Origin: Streptomyces malaysiensis subsp. samsunensis
GTDB lineage: Bacteria; Actinomycetota; Actinomycetes; Streptomycetales; Streptomycetaceae
Assembly (NCBI RefSeq): GCF_024519315.1
Contig: NZ_JANIIC010000039.1
Span: 1-64,000, forward strand
DNA length: 64,000 bases
Reading direction: 5' to 3'
This document shows positions 44,887 to 53,798 of this stretch, piece by piece; position 1 is the stretch's first letter; every line of letters starts with the position of its first letter. A program made the translations under genes and the position numbers. The notes under the pieces were generated by a model. That model searched no databases, had not been told where the DNA came from, and saw only the letters and a list, made by a program, of their open reading frames with translations.

Positions 44887-44892
44887 ACGGTA
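44887..44892 (-). promoter_or_regulatory. Candidate -10 element of the leader/glycosyltransferase transcript
   Basis: TACCGT on the minus strand fits TANNNT and is six bases from the A of the leader ATG. The -35 region (about 44910-44916) is GC-rich without a consensus; an AAAT patch lies further upstream at about 44922. Confidence 0.45.
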
Positions 44893-45029
44893 CCCGGACC
44901 GACACCCGGACCGCCTCCCTATTTCCCGGCCTCAGCAAGCGGTAAGTACCCGCTCAGCGCCGGGCCCTAGGGTCACGAACGCGACGGGCCGTCTGTTTCT
45001 CCCTCCCTCTCCCGACGGACCGTCGCGCC

Positions 45030-45290
45030 TTATGCTCCGCCTCCCCGGACGCGATCGAAGGCACCGGCCTTGGCGCCACGTATGAAGGCACGCAGGACGG
45101 TGGGTGTGGTGGTCAGGACGACGTGGGGGTCGTCGCTCTCCCTGAGCAGGATGGCGCGGTCGCTCGCGGCGACGTTCACGCAGTTGCCCGCGTCCCCGCT
45201 GTGGGTGGACTTCCGCCACTCAGTGGCAACGTTGATGCAGTTCGACGAGTCCCCGCTGTAGGAGGACTTCCGCCAGTCAGATATGGGCAC
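45030..45290 (-). CDS. DUF397-domain protein with duplicated N-terminal motif
   Basis: Product of 86 residues. DUF397 proteins start with WRKSSYSG and have a central ESDDP strand; here the opening motif occurs twice, WRKSSYSGDSSNCINVA and WRKSTHSGDAGNCVNVA, followed by ILLRESDDPHVVLTTTPTVL. DUF397 proteins are small partners of XRE-DUF5753 regulators (BldB/WhiJ type) in Streptomyces. GTG 45290 starts 12 bases after the XRE stop, so they form one operon. The regulator here has lost its DNA-binding part. Confidence 0.88.
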   Translation of the reverse strand: MPISDWRKSSYSGDSSNCINVATEWRKSTHSGDAGNCVNVAASDRAILLRESDDPHVVLTTTPTVLRAFIRGAKAGAFDRVRGGGA

Positions 45291-45301
45291 TTCGAAACTC
45301 T

Positions 45302-45970
45302 TCAGATACTCCGCGCGATGCGATGGATGAAGTCTCTTGACTCGGCCGAAGTGAGGGCGGCGCCCTCCATACGTTCGAGCACGGTCCGATACTTGACCAG
45401 CTGCGCCTCCGAGTCGAGGAACTCACAGCCGTGATGGACGTCGAGCTGCACAGTGTCCAGTTGCGGAACAGGACCGTGGACGTAGTCGATCGGTTGACCG
45501 TTACCAGGGAACGTGCCCTGCCCGAAGGGGACTACCAGAACCGTGATGTTGGCTTCCTCGCTCATCTCGCCGAGGTGGGTCAACTGAGCGCGAGCCGTAT
45601 CCGCTCCGCCGAACTGCATACGCAGCGCCGCCTCATGGATGATCGCCGTATAGCGCACGGGTTCGTCGCGGTGCAGGATCTCCTGCCGCCTGATGCGGAG
45701 GGACAACCGGTGCTCTACTTCGTATTGCCGTAGCGGCGGCACAACCTCCTGGAACAACGCGCGAGCATGGTCCGTCGTCTGCAACAGGGCCGGAATGTGG
45801 ATCGCCAGGGCCACCCGCAGCTCGGCGGCATGATGCTCAAGCTCCGCCACGTCGATGAGCGCGGCGGGCAGATGCTCTCGATACTCGTCCCACCATCCTC
45901 GCGTGCGTCCACCTGTCATGTCGGCCAAGGCGTCGACGAGGGCGTCATCAGGGCAGGTGTAGTTACGGGC
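45302..45970 (-). pseudogene. XRE-family DUF5753 regulator, HTH lost
   Basis: The frame gives a full DUF5753 effector domain (GGRTRGWWDEYREHLPAALI, LLQTTDHARALFQEVVPPL, ending DFIHRIARSI), but upstream of NYTCPDDALVDALADM the homology stops. The N-terminal XRE helix-turn-helix (about 70 residues) is absent; the open frame continues only through unrelated sequence belonging to the opposite-strand fragment. Without the HTH it cannot act as a normal repressor or activator. Confidence 0.8.
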
Positions 45971-45975
45971 GAACG

Positions 45976-46231
45976 CGCGGACCCGGGGACACCGACCCCA
46001 CCATCCCCGCACCCTTCGACGCCCCACCCAGCCGCCTCGACCGCTTCACCGCCCTCACCGAGGCCGCCGCCAACCTGGACGCGACCTCGGGGCGCGGCCT
46101 GCTCATCGTCCGACTCTGCGCCGACAACTGGGGCGGCTACCCCCTCGCCGACGACCTCTTCGGCATCAGCGGCAAGCTCCTCTGGTTCGAGCTCACCCCC
46201 CCACCAGCACGCCTACGAGATCGCCGCCTGA
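45976..46231 (+). pseudogene. 3' fragment of an RsbW-like ATP-binding regulator
   Basis: The frame from about 45988 reads APFDAPPSRLDRFTALTEAA, LDATSGRGLLIVRLCADNWG and GYPLADDLFGISGKLLWFEL, the end of HATPase_c_2 proteins that often sit beside XRE/DUF397 pairs. A run of seven C near 46195 shifts the frame, and HQHAYEIAA with a stop at 46231 follows. The N-terminal ATP-binding boxes are missing. The break at about 45975 is shared with the truncated XRE gene. Confidence 0.7.
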
Positions 46232-46314
46232 CCCCACACGGACCTTTCCCCCAATCGGGTGGTCACCGGTCATTTGCCCCGTGCACATGCTCCGATGACC
46301 CTACGTTCACACAC

Positions 46315-47207
46315 ATGGTCAGTTCGCGGCACGAGGCCGCACATCGCATCTTTCAAGAACGCCCGGAGTTACTCGCCCCGGTATTCCGCATATTGGACGT
46401 CCCGCTGCCAAAGGAGCAGCCGCCGAGGTGCTCACCCCTGATGCCACGGAGGATCCGTCCGTTGGAACGGACGTGGACAGCGTGTTGCGCGTGGTTCCGC
46501 CTGACGGCGGCGGCTTCCTCCTGGCCATCGAGGCACAGGGGCGCCGCGATCCGGACAAGGCGGTCAGCTGGGCGTACTACCTCTCGTACATGGCAGCGAA
46601 GCACGAGCTTCCGGCGCTGCTACTCGTAGTCTGCCAGGACAAGAAAACCGCCGACTGGGCGGCGGGGCCCTTTCGCATCGGCGTGGAGGGGTGGACAGCA
46701 CTGTCCGTACACCCGCTGGTACTGGGCCCCGGAAACGTCCCGGTGATCCTCGACCCCGAGGAGGCGTCCCAGGATCTGACCCTGGCTGCCTTCTCGGCCT
46801 TGACACATGGGCGCGACCCAAACGCTCCGGCCATACTGAAAACACTGGCTCAGGCCCTCGCCAAGGCCGACCCGGAGTCCCGCCCGTACTACTCGGAGCT
46901 ACTGGAGATCGGCCTGGGGAATACCCCAGCACGAGACGCCTGGAGGAAACTGATGAGCGTGGTAGGCAGCTACTTCCCTGGTCGCGGCACCCTTGTCGAA
47001 GAGACCTTCCTCAAGGGCAAGGCCGTGGGTGAAGCTGTGGGGGGTGCGCGCGCCGTGCTGCGCACCCTGGAAAACAGGGGGATCCGCACCTCGGCGGAGA
47101 TCCGCGAGCGCATCACCAACTGCACCGACATCAAGACACTGGACCACTGGCTCGACCGTGCCATGACCGTCTCCGCCGCCAACGAGCTCTTCACCGAGGA
47201 CGACTGA
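46315..47207 (+). pseudogene. Rpn/PDDEXK-type nuclease-like protein with one frameshift
   Basis: The N-terminus MVSSRHEAAHRIFQERPELL and APVFRILDVPLPK is in one frame; from about 46415 the rest is in another: AEVLTPDATEDPSVGTDVDS, GFLLAIEAQGRRDPDKAVSW and LPALLLVVCQDKKTADWA. The IEAQG strand is the catalytic E-x-Q of the Rpn family. Adding one base near 46415 restores one frame of about 297 residues. Relatives are common and multicopy in Streptomyces; they are thought to be recombination-related nucleases. The last 85 residues are repeated in the next gene. Confidence 0.7.
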
Positions 47208-47212
47208 CGACC

Positions 47213-47488
47213 ATGGCCGTAGTAGGTAGCTATTTCCCCGGCCGGGGAACCCTCATCGAGCAGACCTTCCTCAAGGGCCAGGCCCACGGGGAGGCAGCAG
47301 GGCTCGCCGAGGGGGTCCTGCGCATCCTCGAACACCGGGGGATCACCGTCCGGTCCGAGACACGCCGCCGCATCAGCGAATGCACATACCGCGACACCCT
47401 GCGGCACTGGCTCGACCGCGCCTTCACCGTCTCCCAGGCAGACGAGCTGTTGGACGAGCTCTTCGCAGTGGAGGAGTCGGACCGGTAG
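47213..47488 (+). CDS. Partial duplicate of the Rpn-like C-terminal domain
   Basis: Product of 91 residues starting MAVVGSYFPGRGTLIEQTFL, nearly parallel to the end of the preceding protein (MSVVGSYFPGRGTLVEETFL), and continuing HRGITVRSETRRRISECTYR to a Leu/Glu-rich end. It starts five bases after the preceding stop. It lacks the nuclease core. Either it is a tandem duplication fragment or a separate small regulator; I favour duplication. Confidence 0.75.
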   Translation: MAVVGSYFPGRGTLIEQTFLKGQAHGEAAGLAEGVLRILEHRGITVRSETRRRISECTYRDTLRHWLDRAFTVSQADELLDELFAVEESDR

Positions 47489-47944
47489 TCACCGGGCGGG
47501 CCCGGGGCCACCCCGGGAGCCGTGCCACCGGCGTGCGGTCGCCGACGCGGCGGGAGGGGGCGGGGTCGGAGGGGTGGTGTCCTGGACGCTTACGTGTATT
47601 TGTGGCGCCAATCTCCGGCCCACGCAAGTCCCCGGTTAATGGCGCCGTAAATATACGGTCCAGGGCGCCGCCCCGGAGGCCCCGCCCCCGGCACCCACCA
47701 CCCACCGCGGGCGCACCACAGCAACCACCCACGCACCCGCACCGCGCACCCACCACCCACCGCACCGCGCACCCAACAGCACCCCCGCGCCCGGCATCGC
47801 ACCGCACCCACCGCCCGGCGCCCCCGCTCCGTGCCACCGGCCGCCCCCGGAACTCACGCCGAACCCCCACCCATCCGGCACCGACCGTGCCTACCCTGGT
47901 GGCTTCTGAACGGCGAACAACAGTCACCGGGGGGACGGGGCCTC
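47489..47944. other. Low-complexity gap upstream of the NACHT gene
   Basis: About 456 bases. From 47680 to 47830 it is a CA-rich stretch with many CCACCCACCG and CGCGCACCC repeats. Around 47600-47660 GC falls, and GGCGCCAAT...ATGGCGCC forms a loose inverted repeat that may be promoter-associated. No gene is supported. Confidence 0.55.
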
Positions 47945-50401
47945 ATGGATCCCGCAGCCATAGCCACACTGGTCCAGGAACTCTTCGTCGCCGACGGGCC
48001 GGTGGACCGGCCCGTCCGCATCGCCTCCCTCGTCGCCTTCCAGGGCGACCACCGCACGCTCACGGAACGGGACCTGCCCCGGATCGCCTCCGCGCTCGTC
48101 GAAGACGTAGCGAAAGAATTCGACGAAGAGATCGCCGATCAGCCCCGGCCCGAGTTGACCGACGCCCTCGCTCGCACCCTCCACGCCCTCGGCACCGTCG
48201 ACCTGGACGACCTGCGGGCCGTCCGCCTCGGCCCCGAAGCGTTCGCCCGGCATCTGGCCGTCGGCGCGCCCGACGCCGACGAGGGGCTGGGCGCGGAGGA
48301 CGCCCGGACGCACGCCTCGCTGCGGGAGGCCGTCTGCGCGCACATCCTGCGCTTCCTCATCCGCCGCTCCCCCTTCGTCGCGGCCGCCGAGGACGCCGCG
48401 TTCGAGGACCAGTACGCCCAGGACATCGTGGCCGCCCACGACCATCTGACGATCTACGGCATCGATCTGACCCACTCCCCCGACAGCTGGCCGCTGGACG
48501 CCGCCTACCTCAGCCTGGAGACCGAGACCGACGCGGGAGGCCCCAGCGCCCCCGCGGAACAGGCCCTCGCCGGACGCGACAGAGTGCTGCTGTGGGGCGT
48601 GGCGGGGTCGGGCAAGACCACGCTGGTGCAGCGGCTCGCGGTGTCCGTGGCCCGCGGCGACCTCCCGGCCCCGCTGGAGGGGCTGCGCGGTCGGGTGCCG
48701 TTCGTGCTCCCCGTACGCCGGTTCCGCCGCGACGGCTTCCCGGAACCGGACGCCTTCCTGTCCGCCATCCGCTATCCGCACAGCGACGCCCAGCCGCCGG
48801 GATGGGCCGAACGGGTGCTGTCCCACGGGCGCGGGCTGCTGCTCGTGGACGGCGTGGACGAGGCCCCGGAGGAGGAGCGGGAGCGGCTCCGCGAAGCGCT
48901 GCGCGAGCTTCCGGCGCGCTATCCGGGAAATGTCTGGCTGGTCACCTCGCGCCCTTCCGCCGTACGGGAGAACTGGCTGGCCTCCGAGCGCTTCACCGAG
49001 CTGAAACTCTCCCCGCTCAGCCGAGAGGGCGTCACCGCGTTCATCCGGCGCTGGCATGCGGCGGCCCGCCAGGACATCTCCGACCCGGCCGATCTGGACC
49101 GGCTGAGCGGTTACGAGGAAACGCTGCTGGACGCCGTAAGGATTACCCGGGACCTCGGCCGGCTGGCCACCAATCCGCTGATGTGCGGTCTGCTGTGCGC
49201 ACTGCACCGGGACCGCCGCGGCTATCTGCCACGGGGCCGGAAAGCCCTCTATGACGCGGCCCTTTCCATGCTCCTGGAACGGCGGGACCGCGAGCGCGCC
49301 ATGCTGCCGCCCGATGGAATCGACCTCCCCCAGGAACCGAAGATCCAGCTGCTCCAGAAGCTGGCGCACTGGATGCTCGTCAACGGCCGGTCCGAAATGG
49401 ACCGGGCCGCCGCCATCGAGACACTCGCCCGGTACATCCCGGCCATTCCGCACGCGGAGCGGCAGGGCGCGCCGGAGGAGATCTACCGCCATCTGCTCAA
49501 CCGGACCGGACTATTGCGCGAGCCCACACCCGGTTCGGTCGATTTCGTGCACCGAACGTTCCAGGACTATCTCAGCGCGAGAGCGGTCGTCGAACGGCAC
49601 GATTTCGACTTCCTGATCGACCACGCACATCTGGACGACTGGGAAGAAGTGATCAGAATGTCCGTGGCCCTCGCCCGTCCCGATGAATGCGCCTACCTCC
49701 TGGAGGGGCTGCTGGCGGCCCGTAAAGACGCCAGGCCGGTCCATGCCCGCCATCGCAAACTCCTGGCGGCCGCATGTCTGGAACACGCGACGGAGCTGGA
49801 CCCCGAGGTGCGTTCCCGGGTGCATCGCTATACCCGCGATCTGGTACGTCCGACCTCGTTGGAAGGGGCCCGGGCGCTGGGCTGGATCGGGCCTATCGTG
49901 CTGGAAATGCTGCCCGATCCCAGCGGGGTATCCGATGAGGAAGCCCACCGGCTGGCCGTCACCGCCACCTCGATAGCCGACGACCGCGCCATCGACTATC
50001 TGGTCCGGCTGCGGGACCGCGCCTCCTGGGCGGTACGGGCGCGGCTCGCGGCCGCCTGGCGGCGATATGACACCGACCGTTACGCCGAGGAAATCATCGC
50101 CCATCTCGATGAGCGGGAACTCGACTTTCCGGTGTCGGACCTGGAAGAGCTACGGGCGCTCCGCAGGCTGGGCGGCCGCCCCTGCGTCCAGATAGCCGGT
50201 GCGCTCACCCCGGAGCAGCTGATCGAGGGCCTGGTGGCCGAGCGGCTGACCGAGCTGTGGCTCGCCTACGACCTGGGCGCGGACCTGGATCTGAGCTGGC
50301 TGACCGCCTTCCCCCGGCTGAGCATCCTGCGGCTGAGCCAGCGCAACACGGAGGTGACCGGGGTTCCGGAGGGCGTCCAGGTCATCGTGGCGGGCGCGTA
50401 A
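47945..50401 (+). CDS. NACHT-domain STAND ATPase with helical N-terminus
   Basis: Product of 818 residues. A helical N-terminal domain (about 1-200) precedes the NACHT core: Walker A GVAGSGKTT (218-226), Walker B LLLVDGVDE (298-306) with the family DGxDE signature, then the arginine-containing VTSRPSAV and a winged-helix part. The C-terminal half is helical repeats, with an LRR-like ELWLAYDLGADLDLSWLTAF near the end. No effector nuclease or TIR is visible. ATG 47945 follows GGGGGGACGGGG. Bacterial NACHT proteins include proven antiphage proteins; that role is inference here. Confidence 0.9.
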   Translation: MDPAAIATLVQELFVADGPVDRPVRIASLVAFQGDHRTLTERDLPRIASALVEDVAKEFDEEIADQPRPELTDALARTLHALGTVDLDDLRAVRLGPEAFARHLAVGAPDADEGLGAEDARTHASLREAVCAHILRFLIRRSPFVAAAEDAAFEDQYAQDIVAAHDHLTIYGIDLTHSPDSWPLDAAYLSLETETDAGGPSAPAEQALAGRDRVLLWGVAGSGKTTLVQRLAVSVARGDLPAPLEGLRGRVPFVLPVRRFRRDGFPEPDAFLSAIRYPHSDAQPPGWAERVLSHGRGLLLVDGVDEAPEEERERLREALRELPARYPGNVWLVTSRPSAVRENWLASERFTELKLSPLSREGVTAFIRRWHAAARQDISDPADLDRLSGYEETLLDAVRITRDLGRLATNPLMCGLLCALHRDRRGYLPRGRKALYDAALSMLLERRDRERAMLPPDGIDLPQEPKIQLLQKLAHWMLVNGRSEMDRAAAIETLARYIPAIPHAERQGAPEEIYRHLLNRTGLLREPTPGSVDFVHRTFQDYLSARAVVERHDFDFLIDHAHLDDWEEVIRMSVALARPDECAYLLEGLLAARKDARPVHARHRKLLAAACLEHATELDPEVRSRVHRYTRDLVRPTSLEGARALGWIGPIVLEMLPDPSGVSDEEAHRLAVTATSIADDRAIDYLVRLRDRASWAVRARLAAAWRRYDTDRYAEEIIAHLDERELDFPVSDLEELRALRRLGGRPCVQIAGALTPEQLIEGLVAERLTELWLAYDLGADLDLSWLTAFPRLSILRLSQRNTEVTGVPEGVQVIVAGA

Positions 50402-50640
50402 GCGCAGACCCCGCAGACCCCGAAACCCCGGAGGCCCTGAGACCCCGCAGACCCGGCAAACCCCGTAGACCCCGAAACCCCCGGAGCCCCTGAGAGATCC
50501 CGAAACCCCGGAGACCCCCCTGAAAGACCCCGAAATCCCGGAGGTCCCCTGGAAGGGCTCCCGAAAGGACCCTGGTACGCCCGAAGGGACCCCGAAAGGG
50601 CCCTGGTGCACCCTCAGAGCCCCTGGAACCCGGGGGCGGG
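50402..50640. repeat. Irregular short repeats after the NACHT gene
   Basis: Units of 10-14 bases such as CCCCGAAACCCCGGAG and CCCGCAGACCC recur about 15 times between 50402 and 50600, ending in GACCCCGAAAGGGCCC. No gene is supported. Confidence 0.8.
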
Positions 50641-50700
50641 GCCAACAAGCCCGGCTCTCCGGCCAGCCGCGCTCAGGGCGCACCAGGGCCCGTCAGGGAG

Positions 50701-50736
50701 GCGTCCGCACAAAAGGGGGCGTCCGCACAAAAGGGG
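50701..50736. repeat. 18-bp direct repeat, two copies
   Basis: GCGTCCGCACAAAAGGGG occurs at 50701 and 50719 without change, just before the clpC terminator. Confidence 0.85.
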
Positions 50737-50768
50737 GCCGCCCCGGACCGGATGGTCCGGGGCGGCCC
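50735..50768. terminator. Terminator between the NACHT gene and clpC, 15-bp stem
   Basis: GGGCCGCCCCGGACC (50735-50749) pairs perfectly with 50754-50768 around GGAT. It lies 29 bases past the clpC stop, on the side facing the NACHT gene, and can serve both strands. Confidence 0.92.
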
Positions 50769-50797
50769 CTGGCATGGCGGCGGTTGACTACACCGCG

Positions 50798-53323
50798 TCA
50801 CGCCTCCTTGCTCAGGTTCGGGCCCGCGCCACCGGCGGCGGACTCGATCGGCGGGGTGTCCGGCAGCGCCGACTTCTCCTCGCCGCGGAAGGTGAACTTC
50901 TTCTCCTCACCCTCACCCTCGGTGTCCACGACCACGATGTGGCCCGGACGCAGCTCGCCGAAGAGGATCTTCTCCGAGAGCACGTCCTCGACCTCGCGCT
51001 GGATCGTCCGGCGCAGCGGCCGGGCGCCCAGGACCGGGTCGTAGCCCCGCTTGGCCAGCAGCTTCTTGGCCTCGCCACTGAGCTCGATGCCCATGTCGCG
51101 GTCCTTCAGCCGCTCGTCCACCTTGTCGATCATGAGGTCGACGATCTGGATGATGTCGGTCTCGGTGAGCTGGTGGAAGACGACGGTGTCATCGACACGG
51201 TTCAGGAACTCGGGGCGGAAGTGCTGCTTCAGCTCCTCGTTGACCTTGGCCTTCATCCGCTCGTAGCCGGTCTTCACATCGCCCTGGGCGGCGAAGCCCA
51301 GGTTGAAGCCCTTGGAGATGTCCCGGGTGCCGAGGTTGGTGGTCATGATGATCACCGTGTTCTTGAAGTCCACGACCCGGCCCTGGGAGTCGGTCAGCCG
51401 ACCGTCCTCCAGGATCTGGAGCAGCGAGTTGAAGATGTCCGGGTGGGCCTTCTCGACCTCGTCGAAGAGGACCACGGAGAACGGCTTGCGGCGCACCTTC
51501 TCGGTGAGCTGGCCGCCCTCCTCGTAGCCCACGTATCCGGGCGGGGAGCCGAAGAGCCGCGAGACGGTGTGCTTCTCGCTGAACTCCGACATGTCGAGCG
51601 AGATCATCGCGTCCTCGTCGCCGAAGAGGAACTCGGCGAGGGTCTTGCTGAGCTCGGTCTTACCGACACCGGACGGGCCCGCGAAGATGAACGAGCCGCC
51701 GGGGCGCTTGGGGTCCTTCAGGCCCGCACGCGTACGCCGGATGGCCTGGGAGAGCGCCTTGATGGCGTCCTTCTGGCCGATGACGCGCTTGTGCAGCTCG
51801 TCCTCCATGCGCAGCAGCCGGGAGGACTCCTCCTCGGTCAGCTTGAAGACCGGGATACCGGTGGCCGTGGCCAGGACCTCGGCGATCAGCTCCTCGTCGA
51901 CCTCGGCGACGACGTCCATGTCGCCGGCCTTCCACTCCTTCTCCCGCTTCGCCTTGGCGGCCAGGAGCTGCTTCTCCTTGTCCCGCAGACCCGCGGCCAT
52001 CTCGAAGTCCTGCGAGTCGATCGCGGACTCCTTCTCCCGGCGCACATCGGCGATCTTCTCGTCGAATTCACGCAGGTCCGGCGGTGCGGTCATACGGCGG
52101 ATCCGCATCCGGGAACCGGCCTCGTCGATCAGGTCGATCGCCTTGTCCGGCAGGAAGCGATCCGAGATATAGCGGTCGGCCAGGGTGGCGGCCGCGACCA
52201 GGGCCGAGTCCGTGATCGAGACGCGGTGGTGCGCCTCGTAGCGGTCCCGCAGGCCCTTGAGGATCTCGATGGTGTGGGGCAGCGACGGCTCGGCGACCTG
52301 GATGGGCTGGAAGCGGCGCTCGAGGGCCGCGTCCTTCTCCAGGTACTTGCGGTACTCGTCGAGCGTCGTGGCGCCGATGGTCTGGAGCTCGCCCCGCGCC
52401 AGCATCGGCTTGAGGATGCTCGCGGCGTCGATCGCGCCCTCGGCGGCACCCGCACCCACCAGGGTGTGGAGCTCGTCGATGAACAGGATGATGTCGCCGC
52501 GGGTGCGAATCTCCTTGAGCACCTTCTTCAGGCGCTCCTCGAAGTCACCGCGGTAGCGGGAACCGGCGACCAGGGCGCCCAGGTCCAGGGTGTAGAGGTG
52601 CTTGTCCTTGAGGGTCTCGGGCACCTCGCCCTTGACGATGGCCTGGGCCAGTCCCTCGACGACCGCCGTCTTGCCGACGCCGGGCTCGCCGATGAGGACC
52701 GGGTTGTTCTTGGTGCGGCGCGAGAGCACCTGCATGACCCGCTCGATCTCCTTCTCGCGCCCGATGACCGGGTCGAGCTTGGATTCGCGGGCGGCCTGGG
52801 TGAGATTGCGGCCGAACTGGTCCAGGACGAGCGAGGTGGAGGGAGTGCCCTCCGCCGGGCCGCCGGCGGTGGCGGCCTCCTTGCCCTGGTAGCCGGAGAG
52901 CAGCTGGATGACCTGCTGCCGCACCCGGTTCAGATCGGCGCCCAGCTTCACGAGGACCTGGGCGGCGACGCCCTCGCCCTCGCGGATCAGGCCGAGCAGG
53001 ATGTGCTCCGTACCGATGTAGTTGTGGCCGAGCTGAAGGGCCTCGCGGAGCGACAGCTCCAGGACCTTCTTGGCACGGGGGGTGAAGGGGATGTGCCCGG
53101 ACGGGGCCTGCTGGCCCTGCCCGATGATCTCCTCCACCTGCTGGCGGACCGCCTCGAGCGAAATCCCGAGGCTCTCCAGGGCCTTAGCGGCGACACCCTC
53201 ACCCTCGTGGATCAGGCCCAGGAGGATGTGTTCGGTGCCGATGTAGTTGTGGTTGAGCATCCGGGCTTCTTCCTGAGCCAGGACGACAACCCGCCGCGCG
53301 CGGTCGGTGAACCTCTCGAACAT
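50798..53323 (-). CDS. clpC: ATP-dependent Clp protease ATPase subunit ClpC
   Basis: Product of 841 residues: two Clp N repeats (each with NYIGTEHILLGLI), AAA1 with GEPGVGKTAVVEGLA, a UVR/middle domain (KESAIDSQDFEMAAGLRDKE), and AAA2 with GPSGVGKTELSKTLAEFLFG, plus the C-terminal VLGARPLRRTIQ. With ClpP it unfolds and degrades proteins. ATG 53323 (MFERFTDRARR) has GAGGAG nine bases upstream; the frame to 53386 is extra. It is a single-gene unit with its own terminator. Confidence 0.97.
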   Translation of the reverse strand: MFERFTDRARRVVVLAQEEARMLNHNYIGTEHILLGLIHEGEGVAAKALESLGISLEAVRQQVEEIIGQGQQAPSGHIPFTPRAKKVLELSLREALQLGHNYIGTEHILLGLIREGEGVAAQVLVKLGADLNRVRQQVIQLLSGYQGKEAATAGGPAEGTPSTSLVLDQFGRNLTQAARESKLDPVIGREKEIERVMQVLSRRTKNNPVLIGEPGVGKTAVVEGLAQAIVKGEVPETLKDKHLYTLDLGALVAGSRYRGDFEERLKKVLKEIRTRGDIILFIDELHTLVGAGAAEGAIDAASILKPMLARGELQTIGATTLDEYRKYLEKDAALERRFQPIQVAEPSLPHTIEILKGLRDRYEAHHRVSITDSALVAAATLADRYISDRFLPDKAIDLIDEAGSRMRIRRMTAPPDLREFDEKIADVRREKESAIDSQDFEMAAGLRDKEKQLLAAKAKREKEWKAGDMDVVAEVDEELIAEVLATATGIPVFKLTEEESSRLLRMEDELHKRVIGQKDAIKALSQAIRRTRAGLKDPKRPGGSFIFAGPSGVGKTELSKTLAEFLFGDEDAMISLDMSEFSEKHTVSRLFGSPPGYVGYEEGGQLTEKVRRKPFSVVLFDEVEKAHPDIFNSLLQILEDGRLTDSQGRVVDFKNTVIIMTTNLGTRDISKGFNLGFAAQGDVKTGYERMKAKVNEELKQHFRPEFLNRVDDTVVFHQLTETDIIQIVDLMIDKVDERLKDRDMGIELSGEAKKLLAKRGYDPVLGARPLRRTIQREVEDVLSEKILFGELRPGHIVVVDTEGEGEEKKFTFRGEEKSALPDTPPIESAAGGAGPNLSKEA

Positions 53324-53798
53324 CGTTAATCGCTCCTCAGAGCGGTCAGAAAGATCGGGGACGATCCCCTCCCTGTCCTTCCGCATGCTAGTCCCGCAAC
53401 CCGGGACAGCTCATTCCAACTGCCGACAACCGTCCGGATCACCCCCGCTCGCACGGGGCAAACAGCACTGGCCTCCTGCCCGAACAGCCGACAACTGCTT
53501 CAACCCGATGGTGCGAGACGATGTTCCCGCAGGCCAGGCATCTACGCCCACCGCCAGTACGCCGATGGCGAACGCCGCTTCCTCCCGACACGCGGACCGC
53601 CCCTCCCCACTAGGGATGTCTTACCCGCAAGCACGGATACTCCATGCCGTACGGGCCGGTTCCATCCGCTACGGGCGAACAACCTTGCGCCCGTTCACCG
53701 GCCCTGTAGGCCCCCTGGTGGGCACGGTGCGCACACGGACGCGTGCGGCGCGTCATCGCCCGCGTAACCAAGCGGGAGGGCGGGGAGTTCTGCTGGAC
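53324..53798. other. Divergent region between clpC and the primase-like gene
   Basis: About 475 bases. It must carry the clpC promoter. I looked for the ClgR-type palindrome and did not find a clear one. Nothing else is supported. Confidence 0.5.

Noticed and set aside
47680..47830. CRISPR-like array in the CA-rich stretch
   Set aside because: Repeats are short, irregular and without unique spacers.
53324..53520. ClgR operator upstream of clpC
   Set aside because: No palindrome fitting the pattern I remember could be found.
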